From contig CAKSAJ010000002.1 in NCBI GenBank assembly GCA_934435195.1, forward strand, positions 62,001-126,000: DNA of 64,000 bases. Direction: 5' to 3'. Below are positions 53,804 through 63,097 of the stretch, piece by piece. The DNA is from an uncultured Schaedlerella sp. Lineage in GTDB: Bacteria > Bacillota > Clostridia > Lachnospirales > Lachnospiraceae. Position 1 is the first letter of the stretch, and each line of letters begins with the position of its first letter. The notes under the pieces were generated by a model that made no database searches, was not told the DNA's origin, and saw only the letters and a list, made by a program, of their open reading frames with translations. The translations under genes and the position numbers were made by a program.

Positions 53804-55195
53804 TTATAATTCGCAGTTATTTACTGTTCTTGGGAATGGAATCACGTCACGAATGTTTGACATACCTGTCAGATACATTACACAACGCTCAAATCCAAGA
53901 CCAAATCCTGCATGACGTGTAGAACCATATTTTCTAAGATCCAAATAGAACTGATAGTCCTTCTCTTCCAGACCAAGCTCTTTCATTCTTCCAAGGAGCT
54001 TGTCATAGTCATCCTCTCTCTGGCTTCCTCCGATAATCTCACCAATTCCCGGTACAAGACAGTCTACTGCTGCTACAGTCTTACCATCTTCATTCAGTTT
54101 CATATAAAATGCTTTGATTTCCTTTGGATAATCTGTAACAAATACAGGACGTTTATAAACCTCTTCTGTCAGATAACGCTCATGCTCTGTCTGCAGATCG
54201 CATCCCCAGGATACTTTATAATCAAATTTATCGTTATTCTTCTCAAGAATCTCTACCGCTTCAGTATATGTTACTCTTGCGAAATCAGACTCTACAACGT
54301 TCTTCAGACGCTCGATCAGTCCCTTATCTACAAATGAGTTGAAGAAGTTCATCTCTTCCGGAGCCTGTTCCATCACATAATTGATAACATATTTCAACAT
54401 AGCCTCTGCCAGCTCCATGTCATCTTCCAAATCTGCAAATGCAATCTCTGGCTCGATCATCCAGAACTCTGCAGCATGTCTTGTTGTATTAGAATTCTCA
54501 GCTCTGAATGTTGGTCCAAATGTGTAAATGTTACGGAAAGCCTGTGCATAAGTCTCACCATTAAGCTGTCCGCTTACTGTAAGGCTTGTCTCTTTACCAA
54601 AGAAATCCTGGCTGTAATCTACTGTTCCGTCTTCGTTCTTCGGAAGATTTTCCATATCAAGTGTTGTTACTCTAAACATCTCTCCTGCACCTTCACAGTC
54701 GCTTCCTGTGATCAGTGGAGTGTGTACATATACAAATCCTCTCTCCTGGAAGAACTGATGAATTGCATATGCTGCCAGAGAACGTACACGAAATACTGCC
54801 TGAAATGTATTTGTTCTCGGACGAAGATGCGAAATCGTTCTAAGATATTCAAAGCTGTGACGCTTTTTCTGCAGTGGATAATCCGGTGCTGAAGCACCCT
54901 CTACTGTAATCTCGTCTGCCTGGATCTCAAATGGCTGTTTTGCCTGTGGTGTTGCAACCAATGTTCCTGTCACTACGATTGCAGCTCCGACATTCTGTTT
55001 TGAGATTTCCTGGAAATTCTCCATCTTGTCATGATATACAACCTGAAGTGGTTCAAAATATGAACCATCATTTACCACGATAAATCCAAATGTTTTAGAA
55101 TCACGGATACTTCTGATCCATCCACCAACTGTTACTTTCTTATCCAGATATTCTTCTCTGTTCTTAAATAACTCTTTTACTGTTATCAAATCCAT
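53804..55195 (-). CDS. asnS: Asparaginyl-tRNA synthetase
   Basis: A 463-aa class IIb synthetase. An N-terminal OB-fold anticodon-binding domain (VTVGGWIRSIRDSKTFGFIVVNDGS) is followed by the catalytic core with motif 2 as FRAENSNTTRHAAEFWMIEPE and motif 3 as GFGLGFERCVMYLTG. The AsnRS-type ending PFPRTVNNCEL separates it from AspRS. A clear promoter is upstream and no T-box is seen. Confidence 0.97.
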   Translation of the reverse strand: MDLITVKELFKNREEYLDKKVTVGGWIRSIRDSKTFGFIVVNDGSYFEPLQVVYHDKMENFQEISKQNVGAAIVVTGTLVATPQAKQPFEIQADEITVEGASAPDYPLQKKRHSFEYLRTISHLRPRTNTFQAVFRVRSLAAYAIHQFFQERGFVYVHTPLITGSDCEGAGEMFRVTTLDMENLPKNEDGTVDYSQDFFGKETSLTVSGQLNGETYAQAFRNIYTFGPTFRAENSNTTRHAAEFWMIEPEIAFADLEDDMELAEAMLKYVINYVMEQAPEEMNFFNSFVDKGLIERLKNVVESDFARVTYTEAVEILEKNNDKFDYKVSWGCDLQTEHERYLTEEVYKRPVFVTDYPKEIKAFYMKLNEDGKTVAAVDCLVPGIGEIIGGSQREDDYDKLLGRMKELGLEEKDYQFYLDLRKYGSTRHAGFGLGFERCVMYLTGMSNIRDVIPFPRTVNNCEL

Positions 55196-55238
55196 ATCAA
55201 AATACTCCTTTTTCTATCTTCAGTTACACAATATCAGT

Positions 55239-55268
55239 ATTATAGCACTGCTCGTTTCTAAAGTGCAA
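55239..55268 (-). promoter_or_regulatory. Predicted promoter of asnS
   Basis: TTGCAC (55263-55268), 18-bp spacer, and TGCTATAAT extended -10 with TATAAT at 55239-55244. Confidence 0.7.
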
Positions 55269-55313
55269 TGCTTTCAACACATTATTTACTCCAACTGTCT
55301 TCTTTCGTGTTTC

Positions 55314-57782
55314 CTATTTTACATATCCTATAAATGTATTTCCGCTTCCTGCCACCATCGCTTCCATTGTCGCAGTATCTACCGTCTTGCTTTCACCTGT
55401 GTCCGGATCAATATAAGTGACATCGTCTGTCGTATATCCAACCAGCAGAATTGCGTGACTTGCATCTGTCATAGCAATAACCGGTCTGCCTTTATTGATA
55501 ATGTAAAGAATCTGGTTTAATGAACATCCTGTCAAATCCATTCGCTTTGCATCATACTGCTCCATATAATTTGTACATGCCTCCAATGAAGTCTGATCAT
55601 CCGCTTTCTTAAATGCTCCTACATCTGTACTATACACCAGATCTCGGTTCCCTTTTTCCCAGACATAAGCCTGTTCCGAAGAAATCACAACACCGGAAAC
55701 CTGCTCTGCTTTCTGGATTGCATAAGCGGCTTTATCATAAATGCCTACCAGCTCGCCCATACCATAAACATAATATTTATCCGAACGTATCTCATCATCA
55801 AATGCTATCGTGATCGACTTTGATGATACAACCTGCTTTGGTCTTAGTATCTTCGGTGACATTTCCTCAATTCCATCCGCAAAGGTGAATCTCATCTGTC
55901 TTTCTTTTACGTCCGACGAAGTAGTTTCCAGCGTAATATTATTCTTTTTACGTTCTTCATTACTCGTAATATAATCCTGAGCTGCCGTAGTATAAGTATT
56001 CTCATTTCTCGTCAGACGGTTTAGTGTTACCATATTAGAATCTACCAGTATATCAGAAATATATACACCTTCCTGTGCGTATGTCTTCAACACCTGATTT
56101 GAAGAATCCCTGATTTCCAACTGATACATCGGCAAAATGTCCTGCCCCGTAACTGTAGTCCCTTTATCCGATTCACGTATTCTGCCTACAATAAAGTCAC
56201 CTGCAACAAACCCAAGTGGACGGACAGCCTCTCCTTCATTCGCTTCCACTGTATAAGATTTTCCATTTGCCAGGTTCAATACTTCTACTTCTGTAGCTGT
56301 ATTTACCGAACCATCTTTCTCATATGCGATCAAATGTCCATCCTCGGATACCACATACTGTCCTTCATCCAAATCTTCTGCCAGTTTGGTCTGCTCATAA
56401 TCTTCCATTGATACTTGATAAAACGTACCGCCTGCGAGTACATAAAGCATTTGTTGCTCTTCGTTGAAATATACCATCTTTCCGAGCTCATCTTCCGCAA
56501 TTGCAAAGGACTTCGTACTTGGAATAAATGCCTTTTCCTGTACGGCATTTTTATTATCATCAAAGTAATAAACTGCAACACCAACCTGTCCTTCATATTC
56601 TCCACGATTCATATATCCATATACGGCAAATGTTACATTTCCCTTATTGTCCATCTGAATGATACGTACTGCATGCTGGTCATTTCTGGAACGTTCATCC
56701 TGCCCTTCCATGTTAGCAAAGCTAAACACTTGTGATAATTCATCTGTATTTTTATTATATAACCACAGATCCCTCTCCTGGACAAATGCTACGATGGTTC
56801 CTTTTTTATTTGTCGCATAAGCAACATCTGAATCCGTCACGCCCAGCATAATTCCATCTTTATCTATCACCTGCTTATTTCCGTTGAATATCTGGTTCAT
56901 CGTTCTTGAATAATCCAGCAGATACATCTGCCCTGCATTACAACGCACACGGAAGAACTCTTTTACATTGTAAGTTTCCACCTCACCGCTGTCTCCGGTA
57001 CATGTCACCTGGTATCTTGCTAATAAAGATGTATATACTGTATTACATTCTTTGATGCTCCAGTCCACATCTGTTGACACTTGTGGATTTAAGACTCCCC
57101 ACTGTAGATGCGAAATATTCGAATGAATATTCACAGTCTGCAATGTTGTATTATCACTTTCTTCATTTGGCTCAAGATAAGCTTCCAGTTCTTCTGCGTA
57201 TTGTTTGTCAAAGGTTTTCTCATGGATGCTTTTAGCAAAATTCAGACACTCTCTGGCTGAACGATTGAAATTCTGCTCGATTCTTGTGTAATAATAAACA
57301 TCCTTATCTTCCAACGTTAAAGTTACTTTTAGAACTGCCTCCTGAATCGAATCATCGACTGCACGGCTTAAGTTCAACGTCACTTGCGATGATTCCGTAT
57401 CCGAATTTCCACCATTCCAATCTTCGACACTTTCTTTCAGATAGCAGTCTTTTCCATCAAGCGAATACGCCTCATAAGAAATTTTCTGGATCTGCTCTCC
57501 ATACCCATAAAGATTCAACTGTAATGTCCTTGTTGCCGCCACCGGAGTGATCGTATCACGCATCGCTGTTATGTTCATCTCTGTAGTGTACCCAGGCAGT
57601 GCATTCACCTCGTTGTCATCTACAATGACCGATACCATCGGCAATGTCGGCTCACCTAAGCTAATCGTCTGGTCATCGGTTCCCTTATTCATGACCAGAC
57701 TGCTCACAAGTACTGCTGCTAAAAATATCAGGATGAGAATTCCTATTTTCATCCATTTCCTTGATTTTTTTCTTTTCTTCAT
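55314..57782 (-). CDS. Membrane-anchored protein with propeller-like body and degenerate C39-like domain
   Basis: An 822-aa protein. A basic N-terminus and one membrane helix (IGILILIFLAAVLVSSLVM) are followed by ~600 residues of beta-rich outer-face sequence with propeller-like repeats. The C-terminal ~180 residues resemble a C39-like papain-fold domain. The His region DASHAILLVGYT and the Asp/Asn region VTYIDPDTGES are present. Where the active-site Cys should be, near the start of the domain, only VVISSEQAYVWEKGN is seen, with no Cys. It is probably a pseudopeptidase that binds peptides or wall. It is a single gene between asnS and the methyltransferase gene on the same strand; no partner is evident. 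Confidence 0.72.
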   Translation of the reverse strand: MKKRKKSRKWMKIGILILIFLAAVLVSSLVMNKGTDDQTISLGEPTLPMVSVIVDDNEVNALPGYTTEMNITAMRDTITPVAATRTLQLNLYGYGEQIQKISYEAYSLDGKDCYLKESVEDWNGGNSDTESSQVTLNLSRAVDDSIQEAVLKVTLTLEDKDVYYYTRIEQNFNRSARECLNFAKSIHEKTFDKQYAEELEAYLEPNEESDNTTLQTVNIHSNISHLQWGVLNPQVSTDVDWSIKECNTVYTSLLARYQVTCTGDSGEVETYNVKEFFRVRCNAGQMYLLDYSRTMNQIFNGNKQVIDKDGIMLGVTDSDVAYATNKKGTIVAFVQERDLWLYNKNTDELSQVFSFANMEGQDERSRNDQHAVRIIQMDNKGNVTFAVYGYMNRGEYEGQVGVAVYYFDDNKNAVQEKAFIPSTKSFAIAEDELGKMVYFNEEQQMLYVLAGGTFYQVSMEDYEQTKLAEDLDEGQYVVSEDGHLIAYEKDGSVNTATEVEVLNLANGKSYTVEANEGEAVRPLGFVAGDFIVGRIRESDKGTTVTGQDILPMYQLEIRDSSNQVLKTYAQEGVYISDILVDSNMVTLNRLTRNENTYTTAAQDYITSNEERKKNNITLETTSSDVKERQMRFTFADGIEEMSPKILRPKQVVSSKSITIAFDDEIRSDKYYVYGMGELVGIYDKAAYAIQKAEQVSGVVISSEQAYVWEKGNRDLVYSTDVGAFKKADDQTSLEACTNYMEQYDAKRMDLTGCSLNQILYIINKGRPVIAMTDASHAILLVGYTTDDVTYIDPDTGESKTVDTATMEAMVAGSGNTFIGYVK

Positions 57783-57846
57783 ATTCAGTTTTGACCCCTT
57801 ATATTTTAAATTTTGTTTTCATTCAGCTTCACCTGTCCATCTCTGC

Positions 57847-58998
57847 CTAATTAAGCAGTCTCCCCAATGTCGGTGACGCATGCAAGAATTCTTCGCATGC
57901 CTGAATCTGTTCTTTACATTGTTTTTCTTTCTTTATATGTTTCTCCTTTGATTTCACCGCACGAATTAAAATATTCTTCGGTGTATGTTCCATATCAATA
58001 AATTCCAGAACCTGCGTATCATATCCCATACTTTCCAGATATTCTGCCCTCAGACCATCTGTCACAAGTGCTGCAAATCGTTCTTTTAGTAATCCGTATT
58101 TCATAATCGGAGCCAGAACCTCATTTTCAATCTGGCTGTTCAATTCATGCTGACAGCATGGAACTGAAAGTATGACTTTTGCATTCCAGCCAACAGCCTT
58201 TGCCAGTGCATAATCTGTTGCCGTGTCACATGCATGCAGTGTCACAACCATATCAACTTCATTGACACCCTCATAATCTGCAATATCGCCCTCTAAAAAT
58301 GTCAGTTTTTCATATCCATATTCCTTACTCAATGCATTACAATGTGCGATAACCTCTGATTTCAAGTCTAGTCCAATAATACGGATATCATATTGCTTCA
58401 ATTCATGCAGATAATAATACATTGCAAATGTCAAATAAGATTTCCCACATCCAAAGTCCAGAATTGTGATTTCTCTATCCTTATCCAGCTGTGGCAGGAT
58501 ATCCTCAATAAATTCCAAAAAACGATTTATCTGCCGGAACTTATCAAATCGCGTTCTCACAATCTTGCCATCTTGTGTCATAACCCCAAGATCCTGTAAA
58601 AATGGTACCTTCATACCTTCCTGTAAAATATATTTTTTGCTTCGATTATGTGCCTGTATTTTGACGTTCCTGCTTGTTTTTACAGCTTTTTTCTGTATTG
58701 TAACCTTTCCCTTTTTGCTGACAAGTATCGTATAATCTGTATCTTTAGTTGCCATCTGCATTTGTTTAAATTCTTTCATATAATCAACAATTCTCTCAAC
58801 TGCTGCGTCTGGCTCCAGGTTTTCGTGAAATGCCTGTGTCTTCGAAAAAGACTCTAATTGCAAAAACAACCGGTCTTTCATCATTACCGGTCTGACTTTT
58901 ACTTTTATAATGCCCTCTTTTGTACGGGGATTACTCAAAATAGCCTGTATAAAATCTATATTTAATGTTTCACATAACAATTTTTTTATATTTTCCAT
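57847..58998 (-). CDS. Class I SAM-dependent methyltransferase
   Basis: A 383-aa enzyme. The Rossmann core has ITILDFGCGKSYLTFAMYYYL, IIGLDLKSEV, LTFLEGDIADY and VVTLHACDTATDYALAKAV. A Cys-Cys-His motif in LSVPCCQHELNSQI is typical of the Methyltransf_32 group. The N-terminal ~140 residues are a separate alpha/beta domain with a PUA or RNA-binding look, so an RNA substrate is possible. The ATG at 58998 has AAAGAG five bases upstream; the longer ORF would run through a palindromic repeat. The substrate is unknown. Confidence 0.82.
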   Translation of the reverse strand: MENIKKLLCETLNIDFIQAILSNPRTKEGIIKVKVRPVMMKDRLFLQLESFSKTQAFHENLEPDAAVERIVDYMKEFKQMQMATKDTDYTILVSKKGKVTIQKKAVKTSRNVKIQAHNRSKKYILQEGMKVPFLQDLGVMTQDGKIVRTRFDKFRQINRFLEFIEDILPQLDKDREITILDFGCGKSYLTFAMYYYLHELKQYDIRIIGLDLKSEVIAHCNALSKEYGYEKLTFLEGDIADYEGVNEVDMVVTLHACDTATDYALAKAVGWNAKVILSVPCCQHELNSQIENEVLAPIMKYGLLKERFAALVTDGLRAEYLESMGYDTQVLEFIDMEHTPKNILIRAVKSKEKHIKKEKQCKEQIQACEEFLHASPTLGRLLN

Positions 58999-59023
58999 AT
59001 TTACTCTTTCTATGTTCAAATTG

Positions 59024-59052
59024 TTACTGTTCACAGTACCTATGAACAGTAA
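59024..59052. repeat. Palindromic repeat element, copy 1
   Basis: Perfect arms TTACTGTTCA / TGAACAGTAA with a 9-nt loop, directly upstream of the methyltransferase gene. The left arm and loop are repeated at 62685-62714. Confidence 0.75.
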
Positions 59053-59131
59053 AATCAAATTCTCTATCGAATATAATTTTTCCTACTATCGGGTTTATTT
59101 TATCACAGAAGTTTTTTCGGGGCAACCGACA

Positions 59132-59189
59132 AGAGAGTGAGTTTATGGCTTTTTTACAAAATGTAAAAAGTCACAAACCCACTCCCTGT
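59132..59189 (-). terminator. Long imperfect hairpin after the histidine kinase gene
   Basis: GAGTG-GTTT...CTTTTTACA pairs with TGTAAAAA...AAAC-CACTC over about 25 bp with a few mismatches. It lies 10 bp past the kinase stop and probably ends the two-component transcript, although no T-run follows. Confidence 0.55.
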
Positions 59190-59198
59190 TATTTCTTC

Positions 59199-61856
59199 TT
59201 ATCGACTTTCTTTAAGTGGTAATGTGATCGTCACCTTAAACAAATCACCATCCACATATACTTCAAATGTTCCGCCTTGCATCTCTGTTAATGTACTTGC
59301 AATAGAAAGCCCGAGACCGCTTCCTTCTGTACTTCTTGAAATATCTCCACGGATAAATCGTTCTGTAAGCTCTTCCGCTTTAATATTCAGCTTCTGAGCG
59401 GAAATGTTTTTCAATGTAAATTCTGCCACTTCTTCTTTGATTTGAAGATCGGCATATACACGTGTTCCCGGCATTGCATATTTTGCCGCATTATTGAAAA
59501 TATTTTCCAGAACGCGCCACATCCTGCGTCCATCTACATGAACAATAACCGGTTTTTCCGGAACAGATGCAATCACTTCCAAATCATTTGCCGACATCTT
59601 CTCTTCGATTTCGCCGATTGTCTGATTCAATATTTCCACAAAATTGACATCCATCATCTGCAGATTTATATTGCCACTGCTCACCTTCGATGCTTCTACC
59701 ACATCCTCCGTCAATGTCTTTAATCTCTGAGACTTTTCCTCTAAGACTTTCAAATATCCCTGAATCTTTGGATCATCAATCTCTTCACGCTTTAACAAAT
59801 CCACGTAATTAATAATCGATGTCAGAGGTGTTTTAATATCGTGCGACACATTTGTGATCAAATCCGTCTTCAGTCTTTCACTTTTGATTTTTTCATCTAC
59901 TGCACGATTTAATCCATTTCCTATATCATTTATCATCTCCGCAGTATGTTTATATTCGCCCTTTAGTTTTTCTGTTGGTATCTGATATTCCAAATCTCCG
60001 GATGCAATTCTTTCAATTCCTTTTCGTACCTTATCCTTTGCGATTGTATTTCGCACAATATAATATAATCCTGCTATTTCCGCTACAAACATAAGGAAAA
60101 TAAATATTCCGACACCTGAACTCATACCGAGCCAGTGAATACATACAAATCCGATAAATACCAGAACTGCCCGCCAGGTAATACTTCGATTTCTCCAAAA
60201 ATCTCGGAAAAATCTAACAATTGCACGCAAAACTTTGATACACCATTTTAGAACTAAATACAAAATACTATTTTTCCAGAGGATTCTTCCCTTGATTCTT
60301 CTTACCAGACTAAGATATCCTGCGAGGAACAATACCATACTCAGTCCCATATAAATCGTTACGAGCACATAATTCATTCCGGACAAAGAAAATGTATAAT
60401 AATACTGTTGAGATGTATTTCCCCAACCCACAGCATCGTAATAGGTTCCTTGCCAGCATTCTCCGACAAACATCGTCAGAAAAATCCATGGCACGATTAC
60501 AAGTGCTGCTCCCAATTCGCTCTTCCAATAATCATATGAATTCAAATGAAGTTCTTCATCTTCTGAATTTCGCCCTGCTACTGCTGTTAGCCAGACTATA
60601 ATGATTAAACACAGTGCTGTGCCGACTATAATAAATGCACTTGCCATATTGATGTATGGTGCATATTGCCGGTAATTTTGATTATATGTGTAAAATACGT
60701 CCTGAACCGGAAAATCTGTATCGACCGCTGCCACGAAAATATAATTGTCGGATTCTTTATTGTCTCCTTCTAAAATATGAAAGACTTCTTTCCATTTTCT
60801 GGCATCTGTATCTTTTAAGTTCGATTCAAAATCTGCCAGCTTAGGCTTTACTACAACATACTTGCTATGCTCTTGTTTTTTTAATTCTTCTATGTTTTTA
60901 TCTACATTACTATATTGTGTCCATTCACTATTATTTGTGTACACTTTCTTTGCCTGCTGATCTACAAGCAAATACTTGAAGTTTGTATTTCCCTCCGAAA
61001 AATCTGTAGAATCTTTATATTCGCTATACTGTTCTGCATCATAAGCAATATTTTCCAATGAGCTGCTCAAATCGTTATATATCTTATCTAGCTTTCCATT
61101 TAACTTTTCATTTTCATTGATGAGTGTTAACAGATTTTTTGCACCAATCGGTGCAGCCTCTTCTTTTCCTATTGAAGAATCCCAGTTACTGTCATATATC
61201 CAGCAATCTGTGTAGAGAGTATTTCCTTTTTCATCTTCAATTCGGATGGTATCATAATAATTCGACATTCCCACGCCATAATTATAAGACAAATTATCAT
61301 AAAATGTTTGCAGCTGACTATTCTCCTCTGCATTCTCCTCCGGCCGAAGCTGGGCTCCATTTAAAATAACCTTGAGCTTAACATCATTAATCAGGTTTTG
61401 GAATTCATTATAATAGTAATAATAGTATTTCCCATCTTTTTTCTTACAGACAACAATGCGATAATCATCCGCATCCTCACTGCTCATTTCTTTTGTCTCT
61501 CCCCAGGCTGCCAGCTCACCTAACTTGTATGCAACTCCGGAAGTATTCTCTCCGGATATCGTTCTGTTTTTTGCATACTCCATAATATCTACAATCTTAT
61601 CCGGATCATATTTGCCATCTGTCTCGAATTCGTCTTGTATATGAATCCGCTCCGCCACGTAGGTTGCCGTCTGATACATTGTTTGCTCAAATGATTTTGC
61701 ATTCTCATATTTTTTCTCTGCTCGTAGCTTTGCATCATATACTACACCATTCAAGCTTGCCAATAAAATAACACTAATTCCAAGCAATATTGCTGTAACA
61801 ATCGCAACAAAAACCAATATCGCCTTTGTAATCGGTTTTTTATACCATTTCTTCAT
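59199..61856 (-). CDS. Sensor histidine kinase with large extracellular and polytopic membrane region
   Basis: An 885-aa kinase. One N-terminal helix (~12-34) leads into a ~370-residue extracellular domain. Five or more membrane helices follow (~410-615), then a HAMP-like linker (GIERIASGDLEYQIP) and the dimerisation domain with the phospho-acceptor His in LITNVSHDIKTPLTS. The ATPase core contains NIFNNAAKYA (N box), EGSGLGLSIASTLTEMQGG (G boxes). It phosphorylates the response regulator encoded 45 bp upstream. The size and membrane layout of the sensor are unusual; most kinases of this class have two helices. The signal is unknown; wall or envelope stress is a reasonable guess given the extracellular domain. 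Confidence 0.92.
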   Translation of the reverse strand: MKKWYKKPITKAILVFVAIVTAILLGISVILLASLNGVVYDAKLRAEKKYENAKSFEQTMYQTATYVAERIHIQDEFETDGKYDPDKIVDIMEYAKNRTISGENTSGVAYKLGELAAWGETKEMSSEDADDYRIVVCKKKDGKYYYYYYNEFQNLINDVKLKVILNGAQLRPEENAEENSQLQTFYDNLSYNYGVGMSNYYDTIRIEDEKGNTLYTDCWIYDSNWDSSIGKEEAAPIGAKNLLTLINENEKLNGKLDKIYNDLSSSLENIAYDAEQYSEYKDSTDFSEGNTNFKYLLVDQQAKKVYTNNSEWTQYSNVDKNIEELKKQEHSKYVVVKPKLADFESNLKDTDARKWKEVFHILEGDNKESDNYIFVAAVDTDFPVQDVFYTYNQNYRQYAPYINMASAFIIVGTALCLIIIVWLTAVAGRNSEDEELHLNSYDYWKSELGAALVIVPWIFLTMFVGECWQGTYYDAVGWGNTSQQYYYTFSLSGMNYVLVTIYMGLSMVLFLAGYLSLVRRIKGRILWKNSILYLVLKWCIKVLRAIVRFFRDFWRNRSITWRAVLVFIGFVCIHWLGMSSGVGIFIFLMFVAEIAGLYYIVRNTIAKDKVRKGIERIASGDLEYQIPTEKLKGEYKHTAEMINDIGNGLNRAVDEKIKSERLKTDLITNVSHDIKTPLTSIINYVDLLKREEIDDPKIQGYLKVLEEKSQRLKTLTEDVVEASKVSSGNINLQMMDVNFVEILNQTIGEIEEKMSANDLEVIASVPEKPVIVHVDGRRMWRVLENIFNNAAKYAMPGTRVYADLQIKEEVAEFTLKNISAQKLNIKAEELTERFIRGDISRSTEGSGLGLSIASTLTEMQGGTFEVYVDGDLFKVTITLPLKESR

Positions 61857-61901
61857 ATAATCACACCCTTACCTCTTGATTTAGGAAGCTGTACTTTGTA
61901 T

Positions 61902-62597
61902 TTACAGCTTTTCGATCTTATATCCGACTCCCCACACTACTTTTAGATAACGTGGTTCTCTCGGATTGATCTCAATTTTTTCCCGGATATGACGAATATG
62001 TACCGCCACTGTATTATCAGCTCCGATTGCCTCCTCATTCCAAATTGATTCATAAATCTGGTTAATTGAAAATACTCTTCCCTGATTTTTCATTAATAAT
62101 TTTAAAATATTGTATTCAATCGGTGTCAGTTTTACAGATTCCCCATCTACTGTGACCTGTTTCAAATCATCATTCATCTGCAGTCCACCGGTCTCATAAA
62201 CGGTATCCTTCTGTTCTTTTGCATTTCCGCCAAACTGGGTATACCTGCGAATCTGCGATTTCACACGTGCGATTAATTCCAACGGATTAAATGGCTTCGT
62301 CACATAATCATCTGCTCCTACATTTAATCCTAATATCTTATCTACGTCCTCTGATTTCGCCGATAAAATAATGATTGGAATACTGTGCTTTTCACGAATC
62401 TTTAATGTTGCACGGATTCCATCCAGTTTTGGCATCATCACATCCAGAATTAACAAGTGTACTTCTTCTGTCTCCAACAACTTTAATGCCTGTTCGCCAT
62501 CATATGCTTTCAAAACATGATAGCCTTCCTGAGTCAAATAAATATCTATTGCCTCTACGATTTCTTTATCATCATCACATACTACGATGTTGTACAT
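61902..62597 (-). CDS. OmpR/PhoB-family response regulator
   Basis: A 231-aa regulator. The receiver domain has the acidic pocket (VVCDDD), the phospho-acceptor Asp in LLILDVMMPKLDG, the switch Ser in IIILSAKSED and the Lys in DYVTKPFNPLEL. The C-terminal winged helix (VKLTPIEYNILKLLMKNQGRVFSINQIYESIW, HIRHIREKIEINPREPRYLKVVWGVGYK) binds direct repeats spaced by about 11 bp in this family. SD GGGAGGTGATG precedes the ATG. The divergent region upstream holds two tandem small-RNA-like units whose promoters carry such repeats, so they are likely targets. Confidence 0.95.
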   Translation of the reverse strand: MYNIVVCDDDKEIVEAIDIYLTQEGYHVLKAYDGEQALKLLETEEVHLLILDVMMPKLDGIRATLKIREKHSIPIIILSAKSEDVDKILGLNVGADDYVTKPFNPLELIARVKSQIRRYTQFGGNAKEQKDTVYETGGLQMNDDLKQVTVDGESVKLTPIEYNILKLLMKNQGRVFSINQIYESIWNEEAIGADNTVAVHIRHIREKIEINPREPRYLKVVWGVGYKIEKL

Positions 62598-62684
62598 TCT
62601 TCATCACCTCCCTTACAGTATACATGATAGAATAAAAAAATTAAAAAGGTTTGGGGGAAATCTTATGATTTTATTAATGTTCCA

Positions 62685-62714
62685 GTTACTGTTCACAGTA
62701 CCTGTGATCAGCAA
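62685..62714. repeat. Palindromic repeat element, copy 2
   Basis: GTTACTGTTCACAGTACCT matches copy 1 (59023-59041); the right arm has diverged to TGATCAGCAAC, leaving an imperfect hairpin. It lies between the response-regulator gene and the small RNAs. Confidence 0.7.
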
Positions 62715-62780
62715 CACATCTCACCATTTTTGTTGCTTTTCTATAAATTTCATATTTTCATAATATTTTTTCGATTTCTT

Positions 62781-62822
62781 TTATAGTTTTAACATATTTT
62801 AGACATATTTTCTGGATATAAT
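62781..62822 (+). promoter_or_regulatory. Promoter and direct repeats of small RNA 1
   Basis: TATAAT at 62817-62822 with no good -35. Just upstream are two ACATATTTT repeats (62792-62800 and 62803-62811) exactly 11 bp apart, a layout typical of OmpR/PhoB-family activator sites. A weaker third repeat precedes them at 62781. The sequence is nearly identical to the promoter of the second unit. Confidence 0.65.
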
Positions 62823-62827
62823 AATCT

Positions 62828-62970
62828 CAGATAGTTGATACAGCAACTATCTCCCCCTCATAAAGTTAAGATATCTTGGACAGATTTCAAGATATCGAAC
62901 TTTACTCTCATTCCTTTTAGTTAAATAGAAAACACAAAATCCGTTAGCCACTATGGTTAACGGATTTTTG
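62828..62970 (+). ncRNA. Candidate small regulatory RNA 1 of a tandem pair
   Basis: A transcript of about 142 nt predicted between its own promoter and terminator. It has hairpin 1 (GATAGTTG / CAACTATC, 62830-62851), a single-stranded C-rich linker CTCCCCCTCA, a long second hairpin whose base TAAAGTT / AACTTTA is shared with unit 2 and whose top GATATCTTG / CAAGATATC is not, a pyrimidine linker (CTCTCATTCCTTT) and a terminator stem ATCCGTTA / TAACGGAT with T5 (62936-62969). No ORF with an SD fits inside. A C-rich loop that can pair with SD sites is the hallmark of translation-blocking small RNAs. The family is not one I can name. Confidence 0.75.
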
Positions 62971-63050
62971 TTTGCCTTTATATTATTTTCCCGCATATTG
63001 TTCTTTTTCGGACTTTAGTTTCGAAGTTGTTTATAATTTTTCGATTTCTT

Positions 63051-63092
63051 TTATAGATTCAACATATTTTAGACACATTTTCTGGATATAAT
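63051..63092 (+). promoter_or_regulatory. Promoter and direct repeats of small RNA 2
   Basis: TATAAT at 63087-63092, with ACATATTTT (63062-63070) and ACACATTTT (63073-63081) 11 bp apart. It is 270 bp from the matching site of unit 1, and identical over most of ~65 bp. Confidence 0.65.
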
Positions 63093-63097
63093 AATCT

